Assembly: GCA_030765065.1 (NCBI GenBank) | Contig: CM060976.1 | Span: forward strand, 56,714,539 to 56,778,538 | From: Deroplatys truncata | Taxonomy: Eukaryota; Arthropoda; Insecta; Mantodea; Mantidae | Direction: 5' to 3' | DNA length: 64,000 bases | Shown: positions 1 to 11,542 of the stretch, piece after piece | How the letters are laid out: each line of letters begins with the position of its first letter | Position numbering within the stretch: the stretch's first letter is position 1 | Notes under the pieces: generated by a model | Seen by the model: only the letters and a program-made list of their open reading frames with translations | Told to the model about the DNA's origin: nothing | Databases searched by the model: none | Made by a program: the position numbers and the translations under genes

Positions 1-1439
1 TCCGATTGCCTTTTTTTTGCTGCCTGTTTCCTTAATTGTGAAATTGTAACCAGTTATGGATTTGAATAGAATATCTGCGATTTTGTCTCACCTTTTCATG
101 CTTTTTCTGTTGAGTAACAACTATTTTCTGTTCCATGACATTCTTGACGAACAATGTTAAAATCACTTTCGCAAGACGTTAGGTCTCGTAAGTAGTTTTC
201 AGGCTTTTCGTAGTTTAGAAATTGAAATCAGAAACTGCCTTATAGCCTATGTGCTTTTGGAAGAACAGCGCTTTGCAATGGTGAATGAATTATCGAATTT
301 GGCCGAGTGGTTTCCACAATTACTCCTGCCCCACGTACACAAATTCTCTCTTTATACTATTAGATAGATTAATACATCGATTTCTAGAACTTCATAATGG
401 CTTGAATTCTATATACAACGAATATTAATTCCATTTAATATTACCAAAATTCTACAAACGTCGCTTACTAGAAGCAAAACACGCATTAGTTGTGTTTGTA
501 CAATAAACATTACTACTTGAACTGCTCGAAAATAATAATTGGTGATGCATTTTTTAAAAAAGTCTCAGGTTTAACAGACACCTTGAAACAACATTCACAA
601 ATCTCTATAGTACCTAGGATTTATTATTAAAAGAAAAAAAGCATTAATTTAAAAACAGATTTTTCTTATTGGTTAAAAGCTTCAATATGCATCTATCATT
701 TGGAAGCCTATGACCCCAAAACAGAGATTTAATAGGAAGAATATACTATATTATTTAAAAATATTTACTTTTTTTAAAAATTGGATAATATGCCAGGAAG
801 TTATTTTGATAATCCTTATCGTATATCAGCGAAATCTTTCTACTTTATTTTTCTTTGTTGGTTGTCTATTTTTTCTTGTGTTATGGTGGATCATTTGTAA
901 CTTTTATGTAATGCACATCGCGATTGGGCGTGAATATGAACTTATTTATATTATTTTTATTATATATATTATATTTGTTATATATTACGTTTGTGTACAA
1001 TATTCCCAATGTGCGCACATATTCCCGTATGTGCACTGATTTGCGTGAAGCTGAACATTTATAGGAGTATGTCTATCTAAACTACACTTAACGTGGTACC
1101 GGTTTCAACCGGATTTGAAATGTGTGAATAATTTTCTTATACTTCTATATGAAAACCAATGAACTTGCAGCGATTGACGAGTTGTTTCAGGCACAGTGAC
1201 CGAAGGACAGATGCTAATACCGAGAGAGCCAATGAAGTAAGAACCGGCTACGCAGCGTTTTTTCACTGGGCGTGTAGACACACGATTCCGCGTAGCTGCA
1301 TTCAAGTTTACACTACTGACTCGGTTTGCTCTGCTCTGGCTCTGCAGTATTCAGTTGGCAGCGGTATGGTGTAGTTCAGTGTTTACGAGTTCTTTATTAT
1401 TTTGTCCTTATTTAATCAAAAGTATATCATGACACAGTA
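1..1439. other. Unassigned AT-rich stretch
   Basis: No gene, repeat family or RNA recognised. A 109-codon ORF at 710-1039 on + is built from AT-rich codons (many I, F, Y) and has no family feature. About 1085-1385 is less AT-rich and open in short frames on both strands, but I could not assign it. It lies just upstream of a decayed mariner copy and may include its 5' part. Confidence 0.5.
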
Positions 1440-2890
1440 TGTGTGTTCTACTGCGCCGCCTGTGTTTATTTATGATTTGTATGTGTTAACTCAGTCAGCT
1501 CGTAAAATGAAAATACAGTTTGTAGAAAGATTTCTGAGTGTAGAAGTTCCAGGCCGTACAACAATCCATACACGCACTTAATAACAAATTTCAGGTCATA
1601 GGAAGTTTCAGTCTAAGAAATCTAAAAGACAGCGTAGGGTTCTTACCGAAGAAACATTAGACGACATCGGCCATCGTTTGGAGACTTCCCCCCAAAAATC
1701 ACTTAGGCGTCTTTCACAATAAGCAGGCATTTCTTACGGCTATTGCGAAAAGCTACTAAATTGTTAAGTTAAAACCATATAAAATATATGTGGCACATGC
1801 TGTTAAACTAGGTGATCCTGTAAATAGTCGCACATTTTGCGAGTGGAATTTCAATAGTGTATACAACGGCGAAATAGACCCAAATTTAACATTTTCCTCC
1901 GACGAGGCTTGGTTCCACCTTCATGGATATGTGTGTACAATGTTACAGAAGGTCTACCAGGGTAAGAGCCAATAGCCCTTGCCCCCCTAAAGTACCCGGG
2001 GACAGCAAAAACCATCCCGGGGGGTTTCCCATGAGGCCAATACCTTGAAGCTAAAAATGCCCCCCCCTGCAGTGCAGGAGATGGAAGTGGATACGCCACT
2101 TACGCGCGTTACCCCGAAGGGCAACTACCGAAAACCTCGGTGGGGCCGACAGCAATCTAGCATGCCGTCTACCGGCTATCCAGGGCGGTACCGGAGATCT
2201 TCAGGCGTCTCACAACCCCGTCAGCATGAAAACCCTTACAGACGAACCCAACACCCATTGGTTTCGGGAACCACTGCCCTGCCGAGTCCAACCCAATCCG
2301 AACAACTCCCCAGTGGGGAGGGGCTCGGTACGTTCGGCCCAGTGTACTTCTCGTAACGTCAGAAGTACCACGAATGCTAGGAGTCCGCAGCGCCCGCACC
2401 ACGGCAGCTGAAGGGGTCGGAACCCCTCCCCTACGGGAGGATATGTGTGTACACAAAATAATAGTTACTGGACCTCTGACAAACCTAGTACTGTTCATGA
2501 AGTACCTCTCCATGACGAAAATAGATAGTGTATGGTGCGCCATGAGCGCAGAAAGAGTTAGAGTCAATTTTCTTCTAGTCAAGTTGACGTCTCTATATAT
2601 GTAAATTACAATTTTGCCTCCCCTTTTTTCTAGAGAATAAAGACAGGGAGCGTGATTTTGCTTTCTTTCAACAAGACTCTGCTGCAGCTCATAGGCCAAC
2701 ATTTCGATGAGAATAATTGAGCGTGTGTTTGAAGACAGAAATATTAGTAGAGATTTGTGGCCCCTCGGTCTCCCAACCTAACCCCCTGCGATTACTATCC
2801 TTGGGCAAGATCAGAATATAAAGAGTAAAAGACAAAGTTACACACCCTGGAAGAATTAAAACAAATTAAACGAGTTAATATTTTTAATTA
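1440..2890 (+). pseudogene. Decayed Tc1/mariner-type transposase (M1), split by a GC-rich insertion
   Basis: Transposase relic of the insect Tc1/mariner group with a DUF4817-like N-terminus. Pieces in order: a helix-turn-helix linker ending in SPQKSLRRLSQ (about 1685-1722), the block DPNLTFSSDEAWFHLHGYV with the first catalytic Asp (about 1877-1933), then after an insertion QNNSYWTSDKPSTVHEVPLH (about 2455-2515) and FFQQDSAAAH with the second Asp (about 2665-2695). The tail recalls the usual LWPxxSPDLTPxD region but is garbled. Stops and frameshifts abound (two stops near 1580, a TAA after RRLSQ), so it is dead. A 499 bp segment with a 15 bp target-site duplication interrupts the block after HGYV; removing it rejoins the protein similarity. 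I could not define terminal inverted repeats. The closest relative in the window is the copy at 37.7-39.1 kb. Confidence 0.8.
1940..2438. mobile_element. GC-rich retroposon-like insertion with 15 bp target-site duplication
   Basis: A ~499 bp GC-rich block stands out sharply from its AT-rich surroundings and sits inside the transposase relic. The 15-mer GGATATGTGTGTACA occurs immediately on both sides (1925-1939 and 2439-2453), and mariner protein similarity resumes right after the second copy. A duplication of this length is typical of target-primed retroposition (SINE or LINE). No poly-A tail, tRNA-like box or reverse transcriptase is visible. It contains short hairpin-forming stretches, such as the CCCCAGTGGGG region near 2310. 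It may be a SINE or the end of a LINE; orientation and family are unknown. Overlapping ORFs on both strands here probably reflect GC-rich composition. Confidence 0.7.
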
Positions 2891-3112
2891 ATATTGATTT
2901 GTTTGCTACAGGGATTAAAATTAAATATAAAATATAACTTAACAAATTAATAAATCAAATGAATTAAAACAATCATTCCTCAGGCTACTCCCAGAGAATT
3001 TAAGATATAGATTTTATTTGTCATTTAATTATCTTAAATATATGGTATTTTAATCAAATATCGTTACAGGCATTTTTGCGGAAATCGAAAATTTCGGAAA
3101 CCTTTTCATGCA

Positions 3113-3369
3113 ATTGAATTGAGTTTTATTAATAGACGCTCTTTAACTACTATGGTTCTTAGCATTCCAATCTACATTGCATGAAAGACCGGAAGTTTTG
3201 CTCAGAGGCCTCTTTAACAGGCTTGAGTTCTTTTACGTGCTGTAAATCTACGACATGGGACCACCGGCTTTGTTTCCCTTCGAAGGAAGTCATGCTAAGG
3301 AGTTTTACTCCCCCCCACAAAAAAATCCATCGTCCTCCGTCGGGTTTGAACCCGCGACCTAGGAAATTA
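3113..3369 (-). mobile_element. tRNA-derived SINE, family S1
   Basis: SINE on the minus strand, about 257 bp. The tRNA-like head lies at 3335-3365; its RNA polymerase III B box reads GGTTTGAACCC in the plus direction, that is GGGTTCAAACCC on the coding strand. The body (3115-3330) is shared with copies at 22.6, 44.5, 56.0 and 63.0 kb, including the block CGTAAATCTACGACA (reverse sense) and the 3' end near AACTCAATTCAATT. Imperfect target-site duplications of ~16 bp flank it (3097-3112 and 3370-3385, two mismatches). It is inserted in R-a. Confidence 0.8.
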
Positions 3370-3509
3370 GAAACGTTTTCATGTAGTTTGCGGTGGAGGA
3401 ATTTTCTTTAAAGATTACCATGTTGCATCTTGGAAGATGCTAAATACTGAATTGTTTATCAGATTTGGTTTATATTGTTCACAGACACACATGGACCTTT
3501 TTCTAAAAA

Positions 3510-4207
3510 TTTGTGTTACATTCACATGATTTTCTCTGCCTCTATCGCTTTATAGTGTGTGTACAAATTATTCTTACGAAAGTTTATTTTCCTACCTACT
3601 TCGTTTTAATCGAGATAAACCTGGAAATAGTGCATTATACATTTCGTCAGAGATACAAAGAGAATAGTGATAGTCTAATGTTTTAGAACTGGATTCTATA
3701 TGCTGGCCTTAAAATTCCATACCCTGACATCATTAAAAACAACTTAAAATTGAGAACACTTGAAAAAATAAATATTGAAGAATTCGATCCATTAATAACG
3801 AACATCTCGGAAATGGCTGATGGTACAAAAATGTTATGTGAAATAAATTGTGTTTGCAAAAGATCTATATTTTTTGTGTAGTAAGCTATCGTCTATCGCT
3901 TATCGTATACCAGTTATAAAATCTTATACAAAATCCCTTCCAAATGAAGTAGACTTCACAGAATAGCCCCAGAAAATTAAAGATATTTTTATTTGGCATA
4001 TATATATTTAATATATGACTTTTAAACAAAATCGTTAGAGCAATTTTTAGAAAATCGAGAATTTCAAAAAATGTTTCATGTAAATGGTAGTTTGTGGTGG
4101 GGATATTTTCTTGAAAATCTTCGTGTCGCATATTTGGATGGTACTGAACCAAAATACTACGTTTGGTATTAACGCGATTTTTTATTTTTTATTTATGCTG
4201 TTAATAG

Positions 4208-4238
<31 letters not shown>

Positions 4239-4369
4239 TATTTTTCCTGGAACTACTTTTATGGATTCAAGGGGCCCCAAAACATTTCCGGAGAATTCTC
4301 GACATCGAATTTTTTTCATTGTAATTCAGTACCTTTTCTATTTACTAGGTACGCGGCAGGGAAATTTAA
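3510..4369 (-). repeat. R-family repeat copy R-b, nested in R-a
   Basis: Near-complete R copy on the minus strand. It starts with the reverse of the R 3' end (GTTACATTCACATGATTTTC) and finishes with the reverse of the 5' end (GGCAGGGAAATTT). It lies inside another R copy in the same orientation; the interrupted R-a sequence reads on correctly on both sides, with a possible AAAAT duplication at the junctions (3505-3509 and 4367-4371). An (AC)n tract at 4208-4237 sits at the same internal place as microsatellites in other R copies. No ORF of note. Confidence 0.75.
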
Positions 4370-4496
4370 AATGGTTTTATTTGGGGGGGTAGGATACAGA
4401 GAACCGCAAAATGTTTATTTCAGGTGAAATCTCGACATAGAATTTTTAGGTGGCATACAATGCTTCCTCTTACCTCCCATAGATAGAAGGTATAGA

Positions 4497-5320
4497 AAAA
4501 CTAAAAATGGGCTCGGAAGAACTCAATGAAATTTAGCAAAGAAGAAAAAATAAGAAGAAAAAGAAAGAAAGAGAAATCAAACTGACTACCGTCTTCAGGT
4601 AAAGTTATGTTCTGGCTAAAGGGGTGAAATAATCCTGGGTGCGATAAACCCAAGAGTGAAATAAAATCTGAAATGCCCATGGGAGTGTAGTAGTGGTAGT
4701 AATGCTAGGATTCCTAGCTACAATGGTAGCACCGGGACGACAAGGACACGAAATGAAGTCAAAAATGAACCTCAATTATGGTGATAAAACCGTAAAACTC
4801 TTCCTTAAAGACAATAGGTTTAAGTGTGCAGGTGTAATGTGTCGAAAACTATGTATGACGAAATACACAACAATGTTTCACTCTCCGTCACTGTTTTTGT
4901 GTTCCAAACAGTTGAATGTTACAGCACATTAGCTTGCGAAATGACCATATCCTCGGGCTAGGCTGTAGATAATGGAACTCGATATGGGCTTGCGGGCATG
5001 TCCTGGAGGTGAGGCAATCCGGTACTCTAAACAGGATTCCATCCCCTCGAGGCTAAGTTCTCCCATTCTCAGCAGGGAGATGTGTAAAATAAACCATAGT
5101 ACATATAACTGTTTTACACCAGCGAAATTGCATTGAAAGCTAGAAAATAATCTTTGTACAACTCGCTCACGGCTTCCTCAACTCATTATAAATCCACATA
5201 TGTATACCTTGCATATTATACAGTTTTAAATTAAAAGTGAATCTCCCATCCATTTTACGTTATTCAGATAAATGTTTTCCTAGAAAAGATTTCAATTATT
5301 ACATGTAGAAGCAACTTTCA
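4497..5320. other. Unassigned; A/G-rich then mixed sequence
   Basis: 4535-4580 is a purine-rich low-complexity tract. 4610-5060 is moderately GC-rich with a 79-codon open frame on + at 4693-4932 that shows no recognisable domain. I see no repeat family or gene here. Confidence 0.4.
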
Positions 5321-5321
5321 G

Positions 5322-6170
5322 CTGTTTTAGTTTACTTTATCTACTGCCTTACCTATAGTAAGTAGAGAAAACATAGTCTTCCATCCAAAAATTCGATACC
5401 AAGATTTCCACGAATATACACCCTTTGAGGTTCCCTAAATCCAGAAAAAGGATTTCATAAAAAAGTCTGTATGTGTGTGGTGTGTGCGTGCGTGTGAATA
5501 GCGTAACTCAAAAAGTAAAGTTGGTTAAACACCAACTTGGTATTTAAATTCGGGATGGACCGAAGATTTTCAAGAAAATTCCCGATCTAACACTACCCTT
5601 TACATTGCAAATTTTTCCTTAAAGTTTGGTTCCTCAAAAATTATTCTAATGAGTTTGATGAAAATACCACATGTTTAAGAAACTTTCATGACAAATAAAA
5701 TGTATATCTTTCCAGGGAATAGTTTGTGAAGTCCTCTTCATTCTGAATGTCCTTTGTATAACTGGTAAACCGTGAAAGAGATACAAAATCTAATTATACA
5801 AAAAGTATAGATATCGTTAAAGGGAACAATTTATGTAAAATAAAGTTTTTGTGGCTTTGATCTTTCCGAAATATTCCCTGTTATTAATTTGAAATTTCAA
5901 ATATTTATACTCTTTTAAAGAGCCAAGTCGCTATTCTTTCTTTTTTTTCTTCTTGTGGTCATTCAAAGAGCAAGGGATTACAAAGCTATAACATGGAGAC
6001 CGCTGTTTAAAATTCTGACTACAGTTTTAGTTACCATATCCTATAACAAAATGTGCATGTAAATTGAAAGTCTATCCGAGTTAACAAGAAATAGAATTAC
6101 AAATTGTAAGAATATTTTATAGAAAAGTGAGTAGAGAAAGTCATGTGATTGCCACGCATAAGCATTTTTG
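5322..6170 (+). repeat. R-family repeat copy R-c
   Basis: Plus-strand R copy from a degraded 5' end (TTTACTTTATCTACTGCC) to the 3' end with GTAGAGAAAGTCATGTGATT near 6130-6150. Internal landmarks include AACTCAAAAAGTAAAG near 5505, 'GTTTGTGAAGTCCTCTTCATTC' type sequence near 5730, and the AACTGGTAAACCGTGAAAGAG region near 5760. Part of the distal third differs from other copies (TTGTGGTCATTCAAAGAGCA), which suggests subfamilies. Confidence 0.7.
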
Positions 6171-6654
6171 TTATTAGTAACAGGCTTACTGCATTTAGCG
6201 TGAAGGAAAAGAAGAGCGTAAATCTTTAAAACCTTTCACCAGATGACACGCTTCAGTATAGGAGCATGTAGGTATGTCACATGGAATATTTTGAACATTT
6301 CTAATTCTACGAAAAATATATACTTTAATGAGTTCTACATTATCTCTTAGATTTTCCAATTATATAAAATTAAATAAAATTAACTTCGAAGACGGAACTT
6401 CGCGTGCTGTTCGCAAAAAAACTGGGTTATATATTATACTCTTAATTTACTTACCTCAAATATATAAACCAGAACACTTTCAGCCGTTTGCAAAAATAAG
6501 TAATGAATATTTTTTTATGTAAAGCATACTTTAAGGCAGCGAAATTTCGTTAACACTTTCGTGCTTTATGCTTAAAAACTAAAACTTAAATACGAGTTTA
6601 GCATTCATTTGACATTTCGTTTTTGAGTTGTGTTATTTAAAGGGAGACATTATC

Positions 6655-6800
6655 ATATATTTTATTCATTTTGGGGGGGTCAAGAAATATGAACGCATGT
6701 ATTTCAGATGAAATCTGGATATAAACTTTTTTGTGTGCTGTACAATACTCACACTATCTACCAAAGGTAAGCAGTAGAGAAACTGTAAAATAGAACTTCT
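6655..6800 (-). repeat. R-family fragment (5' end only)
   Basis: About 145 bp matching the 5' end of R in reverse, ending with GTAAGCAGTAGAGAAACTGT. It lies upstream of a second R fragment lacking this end, so the two may be one rearranged copy. Confidence 0.6.
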
Positions 6801-6949
6801 GTTATTATTGAAACTGACATTGTCAACGGATGTTTGACAGTTTATGTAAGCCCGTAGTATAATGGTTTACCTCAGTAATTTATTTAAAATAAAGCATTGC
6901 CAGAATTTATTCAGCCAGAGGATTTTCTTTGACTTTTTCTGGCCTCGTT

Positions 6950-7635
6950 TATTAGTAGATATACAAACTATTCGAACGAAATTTTATTTTTCTATCTACT
7001 TCCTTTTTAATCCAGATAAACCTTTGCAGAAAGAAATAGTTACATTACAAATTTTGTTACAGATACAAAGAGAACAGCTATACTCAAACGTTTAAGAACT
7101 GGACGCTATATGATGGTTTAAAATTCTATGCTGTTTCCATGCAATCGGAGAAATAACTGAAAATCGATGTGACTTAAAAAGAATGACAAAGTAATGAACA
7201 AATCCTACCATTAATAACAAATATCTCTGAAATGACTGGTGCCACAAACAGTTTTTTTAAATAAATTGTGTGTTTTAAAGAGATCTAGATTTTTTTTGTG
7301 TAGTGTGTTTTTGTCTATCGCTTAACGTTCACCAGTTATACAACATTATACAAAATTCCTTCCGAATGAAGAGGACTTCACTGGTTATTTCCAGAAAATT
7401 CAATAAGAGTTCCATATACTTTAATATATGGTGGTTTAATCAAAATTGTTGCTCATTTTTTAGAAAATACATTTTAAAAATGTTCCATATAAATGGTAGT
7501 TTGGGGTGGGGGACTTTCTTGAAAATCTTCGTGTCGCATCTTTGGAAGATGCTGAACCTAAATACGAAGTTTGGTATTTATCCAACGTTTTGTTTTTGAG
7601 TTATGACACGCACACGCACACACACACACTGTTTA
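6950..7635 (-). repeat. R-family copy R-d, 5'-truncated
   Basis: Minus-strand R copy running from AAACTATTCGAACGAAATTT through GAACTGGACGCTATATGATG, CCAGTTATACAACATTATAC and TTGGAAGATGCTGAACC to a short (CA)n tract at about 7607-7628, where similarity stops. The ~100 bp of the R 5' end is missing. Confidence 0.7.
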
Positions 7636-7639
7636 TATA

Positions 7640-8057
7640 AAATCATTCATCGTGATTAGCATGACGTGAAATAAATGAGCAGAAAAGTAATGAACTATTT
7701 GTAGAATCACTATAAAACGACCATACGTAGGTGTAGCGATGGTAGTAATTGTAATACTAATACTCGTGTGACTGTTAAAGATTTTCCACCTTATGTTAAA
7801 CACGGTAAATGTTGTTGATGTCAATTGGCTTTGCAAATTTTCAGTGAAATGTTGGACACAAAATAAATTGTTCCATTTTAAAACAACTATAACTGCAACG
7901 AAACATGTCATTTTAATGTTTCAAATATGAAAATTGTGTTTCCTTTTTTTTTAGTTTGCCCTCTCTTTGCCCTTCTTTCTATTACCACACACAAATTCGC
8001 GCGTGCAGGTTGTGGAAACGGGGCCTCGAAACGCGTCTTAAGCCTATTTGCTAATTT
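7640..8057. other. Unassigned AT-rich spacer
   Basis: No recognised repeat or gene. A 92-codon minus-strand frame (7633-7911) has no visible domain and is probably a chance ORF. Confidence 0.4.
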
Positions 8058-8307
8058 TTACTTTCTCGACTACTATGGTAAGTAGGGGAAGTATTGTATT
8101 CCACCTAAAATTCGATATCGAGATTTCACCGGAAATACAAATTTTAATGCCCCCTGAATCCAAAAAAACACTTTTAGAAAACGTGTCCTTGCGTGTGTCT
8201 GGCAACACGAAGTTTTTCAAGAAAATTTCCCCACCCCAGACTACCCTTTACATGGACCAGTTTTCGAAAATTTTTATTTACTCAAAAATGGCTAAGGATT
8301 TTGATTA

Positions 8308-8346
<39 letters not shown>

Positions 8347-8845
8347 AGATATTTTCATGACAAATAAAATGTATATTTTGAATTTTCTGAGAATGTCCCC
8401 AAAAGTCCTCTTCTTTAAATGGCTTTTGCATTACTGGTAAACCGCAAGAAACACACAACTTTTCTACACAAAAAATGTAGAGCTCGTTAAAACACATAAT
8501 TTATGTCTTCCCTCCTTTTTTGTTGAGTGAACCATTTCTGAGATATCCCTTTATTTGTTTGAATTTTCCAATACTTATACTTTTTCTCAACTGGGAATTC
8601 GTTATTCCTTTATGTCCTAGACATGCAAAGAGAATGAAATTTTCCACATAGCAACCGGCCTTTGAAAGATTTGAGTATCGCTTAAAGCCTATCATATTCT
8701 TCCCCTTGCACCTACAACAAAATTAGCAACAAGATAGTTTCTGCAATGGTTTATCTCGATTAACCTGAAATAGATGGAGAATAAGCATAAATATTTTGTA
8801 CAAGTGTGGAGAAAGTCATTTGAGTGTAACACACCAGATTTTTAT
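8058..8845 (+). repeat. R-family copy R-e
   Basis: Plus-strand R copy from ACTTTCTCGACTACTATGG near 8060 to GGAGAAAGTCATTTGAGTGT near 8808-8828 and CACACCAGATTTTT. It carries a (TA)n tract at about 8310-8343. Its distal third has the variant with CATGCAAAGAGAATG and CACATAGCAACCGG, shared with copies at 15.8, 29.6 and 63.7 kb, so it belongs to a different subfamily from R-g or R-k. Confidence 0.75.
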
Positions 8846-8971
8846 TGTTTTGTCATTCAAAACGAATTATCTTTTTCTGTATAGTTATGCAGTTGCTTTA
8901 AATTATTCCTATGTTGAATTTACAGAAACTAAATTAAGGGAAATAACTATAGAACACTTTTTTGATAAATA

Positions 8972-10201
8972 CACTACGTGATCAAAAGTATCCAAACACC
9001 TGACTGAAAACGACGTACAAGTTCGTGGCGCACTCCATCGATAATGCTGGAAGTCAATATGGTGTTGGCCCACCCTTAGCCTTGATGACAGCGTTCACTC
9101 TCGCAGGCATACTTTCGATCAGGTGCTGGAATGTTTCTTGGGGAATGGCAGCCCATTCTTCACGCAGTGCGGAACTGAGGAGAGGTATCAATGTAGGTCG
9201 GTGAGGCCTGGCACGAAGTCGGCGTTCCAAAACATCCCAAAGGTGTTCTATAGGATTCAAGTCAGGACTCTGTGCAGGTCAGTCCATTACAGGGATGTTA
9301 TTGTCGTGTAACCACTCCGCCACAGCCCGTGCAGTATGAACAGGTGCTCGATCGTGTTGAAAGATGTAATCGCCATTGCCGAATTGCTCTTCAACAGTGG
9401 GAAGCAAGAAGGTGCTTAAAATATCAATGTAGGTCTGCGCTGTGATCGTGCCACGCAAAACAACAAGGGGTTCAAGCCCCCTCCAGGAAAAACACGACCA
9501 CACCATAACACCACCACCTCCGAATTTCACTGTTGGCACTATACACGCTGGCAGATGACGTTCACCGGCCATTCGCCATACCACACCCTGGCATCGGATC
9601 GCCACATTGTGTACCGTGATTCGTCACTCCACACAACGTTTTTCCACGTTCAATCGTGTAATGTTGACTCTCCTTACACCAAGCGAGGCGTCGTTTTGCA
9701 TTTTCCTGCGTGATGTGTGGCTTATGAGCAGCTGCTCGACCATGGAATCCAAGTTTTCTCACCTCACGCCTAACTGTCGTAGTACTTGGAGTGGATCATG
9801 ATGTAGTTTGGAATTCCTGTGTGATGGTCTGGATAGATGTCTGCCTATTACTCTTTACGACCCTCTTCAAATATCGGCGGTCTCTGTCAGTCAACAGACG
9901 CTTTTGTGCTGTACATGTACCTTCACATTTCCACTTCACTATCACATCAGAAACAGTGGACCTAGGGATGTTTAGGAGTGTGGAAATCTCGCGTACAGAC
10001 TTCTGACACGAGTGACACCCAATCATCTGACCGCGTTCGAAGTCCGTGAGTTCCACGGAGCGCCCCATTCTGCTGTTTCACGATGTCTAATGACTACTGA
10101 GGTCGCGGATAATGAGTACCAGGCAGTAGATGGCAGCACAATGCACCTAAGATGAAAAACGTATGTTTGTGGGGTGTCCGGATACTTTTGATCACATAGT
10201 G
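8972..10201 (-). mobile_element. Full-length Tc1-type DNA transposon with broken transposase
   Basis: A 1230 bp element bounded by TA on both sides (8970-8971 and 10202-10203). Its terminal inverted repeats share about 30 bp with few mismatches (core GTGATCAAAAGTATCC). The transposase reads on the minus strand from an ATG at 10068. The N-terminal helix-turn-helix is visible (ERGQMIG, VREISTLLNIPRSTVSDVI, ending about 9890). A later frame holds [11 protein letters not shown], the second catalytic Asp region, and NPIEHLWD with the Glu of the DDE triad. The first Asp region ([10 protein letters not shown]) lies in a third frame near 9610-9640. Damage: an in-frame stop near 9793-9795, a frameshift at about 9565-9605, and TGA replacing a Trp codon just before PAQSPDLNP near 9276. 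Length and TIRs fit Tc1; it is non-functional. Confidence 0.92.
9054..10068 (-). pseudogene. Tc1 transposase pseudogene
   Basis: Coding remnant inside the Tc1 element. The start ATG at 10068 (MGRSVELTDFERG) is chosen because it begins the typical bipartite paired-like DNA-binding domain. The pieces are 10068-9796, 9762-9562, 9605-9279 and 9260-9054 on the minus strand; the first two share one frame and the last two share another. The C-terminus ends GGPTPY, as in many Tc1 proteins. The lesions are two nonsense changes and one frameshift, so no active enzyme can be made from this copy. Confidence 0.88.
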
Positions 10202-10203
10202 TA

Positions 10204-11214
10204 TCTCTTCCGTATACTACATCACTGGCTAAATGTTTCTTTTATGAAAATTATGTACTTTAATTTCGCGTAATGCTTTTATTTTGTTATTTTAATAAGC
10301 AATATAAACGTTCCAAAATAAATAAGGTTATATTTAATTATAACCTAATATCCAATTAGTTTCATCCTAATAAAAAGACAGAAAATTTAATATGCAATTA
10401 GTTTCTTCCCAATAAAAGGACAGAAAATAAACATTTTGTCCTAAGTGGTATGGACTGACATATTCGCATTTACTGATTTTCTAAACCAAAGGGAGTATAA
10501 CTAAAGAAGTTATAGGATTAATTCTGTATACGACTAAAGTTGCTCAGTCTATTATGTGTTAAAATCTTATCTTACTAATCCATACGAGACCTGTGTCCAT
10601 CTGAAATCAGCAAAGGATGACCGTTAGTTGTCAAACTATGCAAGGTAATTACTAGAACCAGACAAGGACGAGATAGTGATGTTTAAATATTTCATTACGA
10701 AATTAAACAATCCTTTCTTACATCAGCACATTTCTGTGCACTATGGTGTACTTCTCTTGAGAATTAAACCATCAGAGCTTTACATGACTTGTTTATTTCT
10801 CTCGCATAGCATTCTGTTTCAAGTGCACATACACGGATAATTAAATTAGCAGGGAAAGAATTTCATAATGCAGTTTTGCTTCCAGGTTTGTGCTCTGTTT
10901 TCTTTTATTTTTACGTCCACGTTCTAGCATTCACCATTCCATTAGTGAAATATGTGCTGAAAATTCCTGGAGAAACACTTTGTTTTTTAAAACACATTAA
11001 TGTATTAAAAGGGTCTCTAAAATTTACAGAATGATTTTCGTTTTTTGAGAGTTTTAATTCATATTGACTGAGAAAATTGTTTGTTACGTTATTTTTACCA
11101 TGCTTTGGGCGTCAATTTGAAGTAGTTTGTGTTGAAGGAGTTGTATTATATTTCAACTGCTGGGGAGCCGAACTTGTAGTAGTTGCAACCGCACGTATAG
11201 TAAACAGTTTCCGG
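10204..11214. other. Unassigned AT-rich stretch with a short tandem duplication
   Basis: No gene recognised. Two ~42 bp units in tandem lie at about 10350-10433, each containing AATTAGTTTC followed by AATAAAA and GGACAGAAAAT or AGACAGAAAAT. From about 11090 on, motifs like those downstream of LTR family A begin. Confidence 0.5.
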
Positions 11215-11469
11215 TAGCCTACGCCCCAAATGTACTTTCAGGTGACCTTTGCCCCAAGTTTAAAAAATATTAACTTTGTAATTTGACTATTTCTTTAAGT
11301 ATTAAATATTTATGTTTGCCTCGGCTGCGTCATTATTATTGTATTGTTATTGTTAGAGACATGGATGTTTTGGCAGGGTTGTGGTGTGACTAAGAATGTA
11401 CGCTTACGCAGATTATAATGTTACTTCACTCCTTTTATTAATGCTTGACGCGATTTAAATAACACTTCG

Positions 11470-11542
<73 letters not shown>

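Larger units (their letters stand above)
2975..4496 (-). repeat. R-family repeat copy R-a, interrupted by a SINE and by R-b
   Basis: A copy of the commonest repeat in this window (family R, unclassified, about 0.85-0.95 kb when whole). R-a is read as 2975-3112, 3370-3509 and 4370-4496, all on the minus strand. The first gap holds a SINE (3113-3369), the second a whole second R copy (3510-4369). Recognisable R landmarks are the 'TATGGTATTTTAATCAAAAT' type core, the 'CATCTTTGGAAGATACTGAA' region, 'CACAGACACACA' and, at the far end, the reverse of the 5' terminus ending in 'AGAGAAAGT'. R has no convincing ORF. Confidence 0.75.

Noticed and set aside
710..1039. 109-codon ORF as a gene
   Set aside because: Composed of AT-rich codons with no recognised domain; typical of chance frames in AT-rich DNA.
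2169..2702. 177-codon minus-strand ORF
   Set aside because: It crosses from the GC-rich insertion into the mariner relic; the frame is an accident of high GC content in the insertion.
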